Source: a bacterium (GTDB lineage Bacteria; Bacillota; Clostridia; Lachnospirales; Lachnospiraceae). Taken from it: a DNA stretch of 38,594 bases. The DNA lies in assembly GCA_028727105.1 (NCBI GenBank), contig JAQYOU010000010.1, positions 1-38,594 of the forward strand, read 5' to 3'. This document shows, piece after piece, positions 8,990 through 16,361 of the stretch. The translations under genes were made by a program, and so were the position numbers. The number at the start of each line of letters is the position of its first letter. Position 1 is the first letter of the stretch. A model generated the notes under the pieces. The model had not been told where the DNA came from. It did no database searches and saw only the letters and a list, made by a program, of their open reading frames with translations.

Positions 8990-11824
8990 TCAGACAGTTC
9001 CGTCAGCCGTCACATTCGATGTTTCCAGCTCCAGCTTCTCAAGAACAGAGATCCCATCCATGAAACAGATCTCCAGTTCATTCACACCCTGCTTCATATG
9101 AACCTGAGCCGATACTCTGTGCTGTTGGGTGATCACGCCCTCCGCCCATACCGTATCCTTCGCCTCTCCCGCGCGGTAATCCCCCGGCAGAATAGCAAGT
9201 CTTGTCCATTCCTCTGTTGCCGTTCGATTGCGCACCAGAATCTCCAGCGGGACATCGGGATGGATCGGATTTGACGGTGCAAGAAAAAGCGTCATCCGGT
9301 AGTCACTGTCCTCGCAGTCCTCCACGCGATAGAAAACAGTCACACGCTCCTCCTCTGAAAAACGCGCGACAAAGGGATATGCCTTGACGGCACTCTCCTC
9401 TTTTCCAAAATCCGACAGTGTGAGAATGTGTTCACCCGCCCGTACAAAATCCTTTGCCATGACCGTGATCTTTTGTCTTTCCCTCACTCCGCGCACATGG
9501 ATCTTCACTACCGTATCACCGCTGTAAAGAAGGAGCTTTCCATCTCCGGGTTCAGAAGAAATCCTCGCTTTTCTGCGCAAATACAGATATTCCTGATCCG
9601 TCACCGTCCGGTTCGTCACCTCCCACGTGAACCAGTCACTCTCCTGCGCCTCCACCTCAAAAGAGAAGCAGCCAACTCCATCATTGGCAATCTCGATCAC
9701 GACCTCTCCGTCTTCCTTCCACAGCAGATCACGGATTTCCAGACAATCCGGTGTTCCGTAATTCTTCTGATAAATGCCTGTCTCACCCCTGCGCGATACG
9801 ATCATGCGCGGTCGCACAAAAGGCTCCACCTGACAGGTCAACGGATAGCGGCAGCCGTCCTCGTTCCACTTCTTGAAACCGACATGGCTCGTATCCCACA
9901 TTCCCGACCATTTGCCGTCCCTTCTTGTACCGGCCTGTTGGATCAATTCCCGGTCCAGACGGATACACGTTCTGACACCGTCTGCATACCGGTTTGCGAT
10001 CACTTTACCCTGCCTTGCATAATGTTCATTCAGCCCGGCATAGATCTGCATCCGGATCAGATTAAATCCCATCCGCAGCTGATCTGCGATCATGCTGTAA
10101 AACGCCGGTTTTGCCGTCTGCGGAATCTCCGTTTCCAGTCCGGTCAGCCTGCGCTCCAGATCCTCCAGCCGCTGCAGCATCCGCCATGCTTCATCCCCTG
10201 CGCCATATGTATGTGCCCCCAATGCCTCCGGTCTGCGCTTTCCGATGAGCAGGATTCCCTCCGTCAGAGCCTCTGCCAGCCTGCGGATCTGCCCTTCGCA
10301 CAACTGACTGCCAAACTGCTGACGCAGCCACTGCTCTGTAAAACATTCAGTCCGATTTGGCACGCTCCACTTCTCATAATCATAAGCGAGTGCCATAAAA
10401 TATGACAATGGAAACTCATTTCCTTTCAGGTCTCCCACATTGACCATCCACACCTGTCGAACCCCCTGCTCGTATGCAATCGTCATCTGCTCCCAGATGG
10501 CTGTCAAGGGCGTGCTGTTGATCCACTCATAGGAGATCGGATCCCCGTGATAGTCCAGATGGAAGTACATTCCGTATCCTGCCGGATGAGATTCTTCTAT
10601 CGGCGGGAGATATCTCATATGTCCGAAGTTATCTTCACAGAACATGAGTATGACATCTTCCAGACCCTCCCATTCCCGCAGTCCCGGTGTCCGCTCATCT
10701 CCATAATAATATTTCTCCACTTCCTTGTAAATTGCCAGGAGCATCGGCTGAACCACCCCGTTTTTCCTTCCATATCGGGCAATCATGTTTTTCTGGTTTG
10801 TAATAATGTCCTTGAGGATCTCTATATTGTCTGCAAGCGAATCCGCGCCCTCCATCACACTGTCCCGCTCCCCGCGCATTCCGACGGTTATGATCGATTC
10901 GTACTGACCGCTCCGCTTCAGTCCATCCTCCCAATACCGAAGCAACCCTTCCTTATTTGTCGCATAATTCCATGCGTTCCCGTAAGGTGACTGTTCACCC
11001 CGGTATACATCCCACTCTTCGCCGGCGCGCAGGCACGGCTCGTGATGTGAGTTTCCGATGATGACCCCGTACAGATCTGCCAGCCTTGCGCTCTCCTCTC
11101 CAGGTCCGTCAAGTGCAAAGGAAGAACTCCACATGGCCGGCCACAGATAATTGCCCTTCAGACGGAGCAGAAGTTCAAACACATGATCATACATCTCTGC
11201 CGTAAACCCGCCAAAATGAGATGTTGTCCAGTTTCCAAAACAGGGCCATTCATCATTGATAAAGAATCCCCTATATCTGACTGACGGTTCCTTTGACACC
11301 AGCTCGATCTCTTTCCCGACAGACATCCTGCTCTTATGTACCGGATCTGCGTCTCCCCAATAGACGAGAGGGCTGACACCCATCAGTTCCGACAGATGAA
11401 ACATACCATAGATGGTTCCCCGCTTATCGCTTCCGCAGATGAGCAGGAGCTGACTGCAGATCCCTGACAGATCCGTATCCGTAAATACATCTGCACGCTC
11501 CTCCCCATTCAGATTATCTGCTTTTTCTGAGTTTTCCAGAAAAAAGTATGCAAAAACCTCGTTTTTCCCTCTGACACCGGACAGATCGATAACACCCTGC
11601 CGCTCCAGCTGTTCCAGAACCGAACTCTTTCCGACAGTGGCAAACAGTACCAGCCCTTCTGATGCACGCAGCTCCAATCTATCAAAACAACGCACGATGT
11701 CAGGTCTGCTTCCGGAAACCAGTTCCATATCCCCGGCTATCTTCTGCGCGATCTCAAAAATACCCGTTTCACAATCCTGTTCCACTGCAAAGCATGCTGC
11801 TTTGCCTTCTCCAAATAACTCCAT
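8990..11824 (-). CDS. Glycoside hydrolase family 115 xylan alpha-1,2-glucuronidase
   Basis: A protein of about 944 residues matching GH115 in length and motifs. This family removes (4-O-methyl)glucuronic acid from internal or terminal xylose units of glucuronoxylan and its oligomers. Characteristic segments are FFINDEWPCFGNW (with N190-D191-E192), LKGNYLWPAMW and NSHHEPC (H260-H261-E262), which line the active site in the family. The C-terminal region (about 740-940) is beta-rich. A GTG six bases further upstream is also in frame, but the ATG at 11824 has GGAG five bases upstream and is preferred. No signal peptide is visible, consistent with action on imported oligosaccharides. It is the first gene of the xylan locus and strongly suggests a glucuronoxylan substrate. 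Confidence 0.93.
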   Translation of the reverse strand: MELFGEGKAACFAVEQDCETGIFEIAQKIAGDMELVSGSRPDIVRCFDRLELRASEGLVLFATVGKSSVLEQLERQGVIDLSGVRGKNEVFAYFFLENSEKADNLNGEERADVFTDTDLSGICSQLLLICGSDKRGTIYGMFHLSELMGVSPLVYWGDADPVHKSRMSVGKEIELVSKEPSVRYRGFFINDEWPCFGNWTTSHFGGFTAEMYDHVFELLLRLKGNYLWPAMWSSSFALDGPGEESARLADLYGVIIGNSHHEPCLRAGEEWDVYRGEQSPYGNAWNYATNKEGLLRYWEDGLKRSGQYESIITVGMRGERDSVMEGADSLADNIEILKDIITNQKNMIARYGRKNGVVQPMLLAIYKEVEKYYYGDERTPGLREWEGLEDVILMFCEDNFGHMRYLPPIEESHPAGYGMYFHLDYHGDPISYEWINSTPLTAIWEQMTIAYEQGVRQVWMVNVGDLKGNEFPLSYFMALAYDYEKWSVPNRTECFTEQWLRQQFGSQLCEGQIRRLAEALTEGILLIGKRRPEALGAHTYGAGDEAWRMLQRLEDLERRLTGLETEIPQTAKPAFYSMIADQLRMGFNLIRMQIYAGLNEHYARQGKVIANRYADGVRTCIRLDRELIQQAGTRRDGKWSGMWDTSHVGFKKWNEDGCRYPLTCQVEPFVRPRMIVSRRGETGIYQKNYGTPDCLEIRDLLWKEDGEVVIEIANDGVGCFSFEVEAQESDWFTWEVTNRTVTDQEYLYLRRKARISSEPGDGKLLLYSGDTVVKIHVRGVRERQKITVMAKDFVRAGEHILTLSDFGKEESAVKAYPFVARFSEEERVTVFYRVEDCEDSDYRMTLFLAPSNPIHPDVPLEILVRNRTATEEWTRLAILPGDYRAGEAKDTVWAEGVITQQHRVSAQVHMKQGVNELEICFMDGISVLEKLELETSNVTADGTV

Positions 11825-11845
11825 AAACACTCCTTTAACAAAATC

Positions 11846-11866
11846 GGGAGCAGAAAACCTGCTCCC
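11846..11866. terminator. Bidirectional hairpin upstream of GH115
   Basis: A perfect 8-bp stem (GGGAGCAG / CTGCTCCC, 5-base loop) is followed by TTTTT on the plus strand and by GATTTTG on the minus strand. It lies within 25 bases of the GH115 start, so on the minus strand it could act as a leader hairpin or attenuator. Confidence 0.55.
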
Positions 11867-11954
11867 TTTTTGATTTTCTATAATTGAAATTATAAGGAAA
11901 AAAGCACACCAGAAAACCCTGTGACTTTAGAATTTATCCCGATATTTTATAGAA

Positions 11955-11992
11955 ATGTCGTAACCGTTCAGTCCCCCTCACAGTTACGACAT
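11955..11992 (-). terminator. Hairpin, probable terminator of the aspC-hisC-export gene group
   Basis: A perfect 10-bp inverted repeat (ATGTCGTAAC / GTTACGACAT, 18-base loop) lies a few bases after the stop of the small export gene. The T-tract is weak (TTCTAT), so termination may be partial. Confidence 0.55.
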
Positions 11993-11997
11993 ACCAA

Positions 11998-12465
11998 TTA
12001 GAATATAAGACCAAACACACCAAAACTAACAGCCATCATAATGACTCCTGCAAGCAATACGCCAAGCATCACCGCCAGCACACTGGACTTAAAGTCCATA
12101 TCCAGAATACTTGCTGCCAGTGTCCCGGTCCATGCACCGGTTCCCGGAAGGGGAATGCCCACAAAGAGCAACAGGGCCAAAAACAACCCTCTGCCGGCTT
12201 TCGCCTGAAGCTTTTGTCCACCGTGCTCCCCCTTTGTGAGACACCAGCTGAGAAATCCACCGATCACCGGCTTATCAGCGCCCCATTCCAATACCTTTCT
12301 TGCAAACAGATAGATGATAGGCACCGGAAGCATATTGGCTATGATGCACACGATATAACTGGGTATGATCGGCATACCCAGGCCCTGTGAGATAGGAATG
12401 GCACCACGAAGCTCGATCAGTGGAACCATGGATACAAACGCGATCCATAAATACTTTTTTAGCAT
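11998..12465 (-). CDS. Small multi-drug export family membrane protein (COG2426)
   Basis: A 155-residue membrane protein with about four hydrophobic segments. The N-terminal MVPLIELRGAIPI and the central VGIPLPGTGAWTG motifs are typical of the Sm_multidrug_ex family (PF06695). The family name comes from an early annotation, and the transported compound is unknown. The gene overlaps the end of hisC by 7 bp, with AAAGGAG five bases before its ATG inside the hisC 3' end, so the two are co-translated. Confidence 0.82.
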   Translation of the reverse strand: MLKKYLWIAFVSMVPLIELRGAIPISQGLGMPIIPSYIVCIIANMLPVPIIYLFARKVLEWGADKPVIGGFLSWCLTKGEHGGQKLQAKAGRGLFLALLLFVGIPLPGTGAWTGTLAASILDMDFKSSVLAVMLGVLLAGVIMMAVSFGVFGLIF

Positions 12466-13514
12466 AAATACTCCTTTAAAAATGCAATGAACTGATCCAT
12501 CTCTTCATCCGTTCCGATCGTCACACGCAGCATATTGTCAATGCGCGGCTTATCGAAATAGCGCACATAGATGTTCTTCTCACGAAGTGCCAAAAACAGC
12601 TCCTTTGCAGGCACCCGGGGATGACTGATGAAGAGAAAATTACTCTTTGAATCCGGCATGGTAAAGCCAAGCTCTGACAACTCTTTTTTGACGCGCTCAC
12701 GGGTCGTGATGATCCGATCCAGTGTCTCTTTAAAATAGTCTTCATCCGCCAGCGATGCCGCACCGGTCACGAGTGTCAGCTGATCCATCGTATAGGAATT
12801 GAAGGAATATTTCACATCATTCAGATATTTGATCAGGCGCTCATTGCCAAATACATAACCAATGCGGGAACCTGCCATGGAACGTGATTTTGAAAACGTC
12901 TGAACCACAAGCAGGTTGTCATATTTGTCGATCAGAGGCAGCGCACTGACTCCTCCGAAATCAATATATGCCTCATCCACGATACATATCACATCGGGAT
13001 TGTGCTTTATGATATCCTCGATGTCGGAAAGTTCCATCAAAACACCGGTGGGCGCATTCGGATTCGGAAAGATCACTCCGCCATTTTCCTTGTAATAGTC
13101 CTCCTTGCGGATGCACAGGTTCGCATCCAGCGGCTGGTCCTCATAGGGAATGCGGAACACATCTGCCCACACATCATAAAATGAGTAGGTGATATCTGGA
13201 AACAGGATCGGCTTGCCGGAATTAAAAAATGTCAGAAAGCACATTGCCAGAACATCATCGCTTCCCACACCCACAAACACCTGCTCAGGCTTTACCTGAT
13301 AGCGCTCTGCAAGCGCATTCACAAGCACACCTGCCGTCGGATCCGGATACAGGCGCAGCTTATCTGTATCAAAGTCACGGATCGCCTGGATCACCTTCGG
13401 TGACGGCGGATACGGATTTTCATTTGTATTCAGCTTGATCATGCCGGGGACATTCGGCTGCTCGCCGGGTGTGTAGGGCACGACCTTTCGCACGTTATTT
13501 TCCCAGTTACTCAT
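12459..13514 (-). CDS. hisC: Histidinol-phosphate aminotransferase
   Basis: A 351-residue fold-type I PLP aminotransferase. It converts imidazole-acetol phosphate and glutamate to histidinol phosphate in histidine synthesis. The N-terminal LNTNENPYPPSP segment, NPNAPTG, the VDEAYIDF segment and the PLP lysine K209 in TFSKSRSMAGSRIGY are typical of HisC. Length is normal. AGGAG lies about eight bases before the ATG. It stands apart from any other his gene, so it may belong to a scattered pathway or have a broader role with aromatic amino acids. It is 63 bp downstream of a second aminotransferase gene. Confidence 0.9.
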   Translation of the reverse strand: MSNWENNVRKVVPYTPGEQPNVPGMIKLNTNENPYPPSPKVIQAIRDFDTDKLRLYPDPTAGVLVNALAERYQVKPEQVFVGVGSDDVLAMCFLTFFNSGKPILFPDITYSFYDVWADVFRIPYEDQPLDANLCIRKEDYYKENGGVIFPNPNAPTGVLMELSDIEDIIKHNPDVICIVDEAYIDFGGVSALPLIDKYDNLLVVQTFSKSRSMAGSRIGYVFGNERLIKYLNDVKYSFNSYTMDQLTLVTGAASLADEDYFKETLDRIITTRERVKKELSELGFTMPDSKSNFLFISHPRVPAKELFLALREKNIYVRYFDKPRIDNMLRVTIGTDEEMDQFIAFLKEYLC

Positions 13515-13576
13515 CGTTTTTCTCCTAAATCTATCATTTTGGCAGATATACTTTTTCTCTACAAAACCTGCATATA

Positions 13577-14770
13577 TTAACGTGCAACTCCCATATCAGC
13601 TGCTAATTTTTCGAAAGCAGGCAGGGAATTCTGAATCTTCTCGTAAGAAGTACAGTATGCGATACGCACATAGCCGGGGCATGCAAACGCAGAACCCTTC
13701 ACAAATAAGATGTGATGCTTCTTCGCTGCCTGAACAAACGCTTCCTCGTCTGCAACCGGTGATTTTACCCAAAGATAGAATGCTCCCTGCGGCTTGATGC
13801 AGGTAAATCCCATTCTGGTCAGCTCACTGTATAACAGTTCACGGTTCTTGTCATAGTATGCCACATCGGTCTGCTCGTCCAGACACTTTGCCACTGCCTT
13901 TTGGATCAGGGACGGTGCATTCACAAAACCGAGCTGACGGTTTGCGATCTCGATACCGGTCAGCACCTGATCTGCGTCTGTCACTTCATTCGGAACTACT
14001 ACATATCCAATACGCTCTCCCGGCAGAGACAATGATTTACTGAAGGAATAGCCCACGATGGTATTATGATAGAATTTCGTCAGGAAACGAACCTCTTCTC
14101 CATCATATACCAGCTCACGGTAAGGCTCGTCAGAGATCAGATAGATCTCATGTCCATATTCTTTTTCCTTCTTTGTAAGAATGGCACCAAGCATAGCCAT
14201 TGTCTGATCACTATAGATCACACCTGTTGGGTTATTCGGTGTATTGATGATCACAGCCTTTGTTTTCTCTGTGATCTTATTTTCAAAATCCACAAGATCC
14301 GGCTGGAAATTCTCTAAGTTCGGGGCAACCTCAACGATCTTTCCGCCAAAGTTTGCCGCATAACCGCGATACTCACCGAAATACGGTGCAAATGCGATCA
14401 CCTCATCACCCGGGTCAAGAAATGTCTTTAAAATAATGTTCAGACCACCGGCAGCACCGACGGTCATAATGATATTGTGAAAATCAAAGTCCGTGCCGAA
14501 GCGCTTATTTAAATTTTCGGCAACTGCCGCGCGCACATCCGGATAGCCGGCGTTTGCCATATATCCATGGAGCTCCATAGAATCCAGTTCATCTACCGCG
14601 TCCTTGATGGCCTGATTGACACTGGCAGGTGCCGGTGTTGCAGGATTTCCCAGCGAAAAGTCATATACGTTTTCTGCTCCGATCTTTGCCGCCATCTCCT
14701 TGCCCTCGTTGAACATGGCACGGATCACGGAATTACCCTTTAAGGCTGTCTGAATATTTTGTGATAACAT
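13577..14770 (-). CDS. Class I pyridoxal-phosphate aminotransferase (aspartate aminotransferase-like)
   Basis: A 397-residue aminotransferase of fold type I. Typical motifs are SLGNPATPAP near the N-terminus, INTPNNPTGVIY, SDEPYREL and the PLP lysine K245 in YSFSKSLSLPGERIGY. It belongs to the aspartate/aromatic aminotransferase group that includes many clostridial AspC-type enzymes. The exact amino donor cannot be told. The ribosome binding site GGGAGG lies about nine bases before the ATG. A compact palindromic element sits in the leader 40-85 bases upstream of the start. The gene is followed by hisC without a terminator. Confidence 0.88.
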   Translation of the reverse strand: MLSQNIQTALKGNSVIRAMFNEGKEMAAKIGAENVYDFSLGNPATPAPASVNQAIKDAVDELDSMELHGYMANAGYPDVRAAVAENLNKRFGTDFDFHNIIMTVGAAGGLNIILKTFLDPGDEVIAFAPYFGEYRGYAANFGGKIVEVAPNLENFQPDLVDFENKITEKTKAVIINTPNNPTGVIYSDQTMAMLGAILTKKEKEYGHEIYLISDEPYRELVYDGEEVRFLTKFYHNTIVGYSFSKSLSLPGERIGYVVVPNEVTDADQVLTGIEIANRQLGFVNAPSLIQKAVAKCLDEQTDVAYYDKNRELLYSELTRMGFTCIKPQGAFYLWVKSPVADEEAFVQAAKKHHILFVKGSAFACPGYVRIAYCTSYEKIQNSLPAFEKLAADMGVAR

Positions 14771-14810
14771 CTATTGTATCCTCCCTTGTTATGATCTTTA
14801 TGAAAAGCAT

Positions 14811-14853
14811 GTGCACCCGCTCCGCACCTGACGTGCGAAGCCGCGGGGCGCAC
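14811..14853. repeat. Compact palindromic element upstream of the aminotransferase gene
   Basis: A 43-bp imperfect palindrome. The outer arms are GTGC (14811-14814) and GCAC (14850-14853), there is a CCCGC / GCGGG pair, and an inner stem GCAC / GTGC (14824-14827, 14833-14836) closes on CTGAC. It is GC-rich compared with the surroundings. The apex heptamer CCTGACG (14827-14833) also stands at the apex of the second hairpin in the SGNH gene (5948-5954). It could be a dispersed REP-like element or a leader structure of the downstream gene. Confidence 0.6.
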
Positions 14854-14879
14854 AGGGCTTCTCTTTGATATCCCTCTGT

Positions 14880-14913
14880 AAAAGGCGGATCCACAACCGT
14901 GAATCCGCCTTTT
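14880..14913. terminator. Bidirectional terminator after the GH53 gene
   Basis: A perfect 11-bp stem (AAAAGGCGGAT / ATCCGCCTTTT, 12-base loop) carries A- and T-runs at both ends. It lies about 32 bases after the GH53 stop and closes the galactan locus. Confidence 0.85.
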
Positions 14914-14944
14914 AGTTTACTCTATTACATGAAAAATGTAAAGT

Positions 14945-16075
14945 TTATTCAGTTTTCTTATAATCCCGGATCACAGCAAGCGTCGGCAGCACATTTCCCT
15001 CATAATCAAACAACGCCTGATTGGCCCATTCATTTCCGCAAGGCCCGGGATCATGCATATATTCCAGCGAAGCCGGTGTTGCCCATCCACTGCCGGGTAC
15101 GGGGATCCATGCAGGCTCCCACCAGAAAAAGCCTCTTGCCCGATGCTCTGCCACTGTCTCCAAACGTGAAAGCAGGGTTCGCATAAAATCCGCCTGGCCC
15201 TCTTTTGTCATGGGGAATTCGATCTTTTCTACCAATGCAGGCTTTGTCGCATAGCCCTTGCGCTCACTGTCGGACAGTTTTTCGTAATCCTTGTAGTCCT
15301 CCATCGTGTATCCCATGGACACCTCTGCGATGATCAGATCCTTATGGTAACGCTCAGCAATATCATTCATATTGTTCATCAGCTGATCCATCGTGCCGTG
15401 CCAGAAGGGATAGTACGAAAGTCCGATGAGATCAAAGTCCTCTCCTCTGGCAACATAGTTGTCAAACCAGCGACGATACAGCTCGTTGTTTCCGCCATTG
15501 TCCAGATGGAGCATGACCGGTATTTCCGGATCGATCTTCCGCACAGCACGGATACCGGCGCTTACAAAGGCTGCGATGTTGTCATATTCCCCGATACCGG
15601 CTGCCACATCAATCTTTCCTTCCGGCCATAGCAGACCGTTTGACAATTCATTGCCCACCTGTACCATGGTGATGTTGACACCTTCTTTTTTGAAGAGCTC
15701 CATTGTTTCAAAGGTGAAATCATACACTGCCTGTGTGAGTTCTTCCACAGACATTCCTTCCCATGCTTTCGGCTTGATCTGTTTTCCGGGATCTGCCCAA
15801 AAGTCACTGTAATGGAAATTCAAAAGCACACCAAAGCCTTTTTCGCTCACACGCTTTGCGATCTCCAGTGTTGTGGGAACATCATTTTCTCCTGCACCGT
15901 AGGATTCGTGGTTTTTTCCCCAGGGATCGTTCCAGATACGCAGACGGATCGTATCCACGTCATAGTCCTTCATGATATCTAACAGATCGCGTTCCGTTCC
16001 GCCATCATAGTATCTGGCACCCAGACGCCCCAGCTCCAATAAGGTGGATAGGTCCATTCCTTTTACATATTTCAT
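14945..16075 (-). CDS. Glycoside hydrolase family 53 endo-beta-1,4-galactanase, cytoplasmic
   Basis: A 376-residue GH53 enzyme, which cleaves beta-1,4-galactan (type I arabinogalactan side chains of pectin). The acid/base is E143 in QVGNELSNG and the nucleophile is E251 in LIIAEVSMGY. RLRIWNDPW and LNFHYSDFWADPGKQ are hallmark segments. The barrel is complete. The ATG at 16075 (GGAG seven bases upstream) is preferred to the one at 16081, which is too close to the ribosome binding site. There is no signal peptide, which is unusual because most characterised GH53 enzymes are secreted. It should therefore cut galacto-oligosaccharides brought in by the nearby ABC importer, feeding the GH2 beta-galactosidase. 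Confidence 0.93.
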   Translation of the reverse strand: MKYVKGMDLSTLLELGRLGARYYDGGTERDLLDIMKDYDVDTIRLRIWNDPWGKNHESYGAGENDVPTTLEIAKRVSEKGFGVLLNFHYSDFWADPGKQIKPKAWEGMSVEELTQAVYDFTFETMELFKKEGVNITMVQVGNELSNGLLWPEGKIDVAAGIGEYDNIAAFVSAGIRAVRKIDPEIPVMLHLDNGGNNELYRRWFDNYVARGEDFDLIGLSYYPFWHGTMDQLMNNMNDIAERYHKDLIIAEVSMGYTMEDYKDYEKLSDSERKGYATKPALVEKIEFPMTKEGQADFMRTLLSRLETVAEHRARGFFWWEPAWIPVPGSGWATPASLEYMHDPGPCGNEWANQALFDYEGNVLPTLAVIRDYKKTE

Positions 16076-16090
16076 TAGCATTCTCCTTAT

Positions 16091-16131
16091 AAAAACAGTT
16101 CAGAGTCATTCGCAAAATCCTCTGAACTGTT
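16091..16131 (-). terminator. Terminator or attenuator between the zinc-ribbon gene and GH53
   Basis: A perfect 12-bp inverted repeat (AACAGTTCAGAG / CTCTGAACTGTT, 16094-16105 and 16120-16131) is followed on the minus strand by TTTTAT. It lies 16 bases before the GH53 ATG, so GH53 would be reached only by read-through or from a promoter I cannot see. Confidence 0.78.
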
Positions 16132-16142
16132 CAATCTCTTAT

Positions 16143-16361
16143 TTAGTCGAAGTCGAACTTCGTAATGCGCTCGTGCATCGCTCCGTAGCGGACACGAACC
16201 AGCTCGTTCATCTTTAATACATCTGCCTCGTCACCGCGATACTGGCAGCGGATGCAGCTGTAAATTCCCGTATCCTTATTGTAAAACATATCGATATCCA
16301 GATCTCTCATAAAGCATGAAGGGCATCTGTAATTTAATTTGCCTTTTCTAAGTTGAGCCAT
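16143..16361 (-). CDS. Small zinc-ribbon-like protein, unknown function
   Basis: A 72-residue protein with two CxxC pairs, C13-C16 (RCPSC) and C36-C39 (SCIRC), spaced like a zinc ribbon. Between them is a short acidic/aromatic stretch, and the tail is charged and ends FDFD. It overlaps the end of the 616-residue gene by 28 bp, and a strong AAGGAGG lies ten bases before its ATG inside that gene, so it is certainly translated together with it. No family function is recognised. It could be a metal-binding accessory of its upstream neighbour or a small nucleic-acid-binding protein. Confidence 0.78.
   Translation of the reverse strand: MAQLRKGKLNYRCPSCFMRDLDIDMFYNKDTGIYSCIRCQYRGDEADVLKMNELVRVRYGAMHERITKFDFD

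Noticed and set aside
9428-10405. 325-codon open frame on the plus strand inside GH115
   Set aside because: It is a shadow of the GH115 reading frame, with composition typical of an antisense frame (many Cys, His, Arg, Pro) and no family match.
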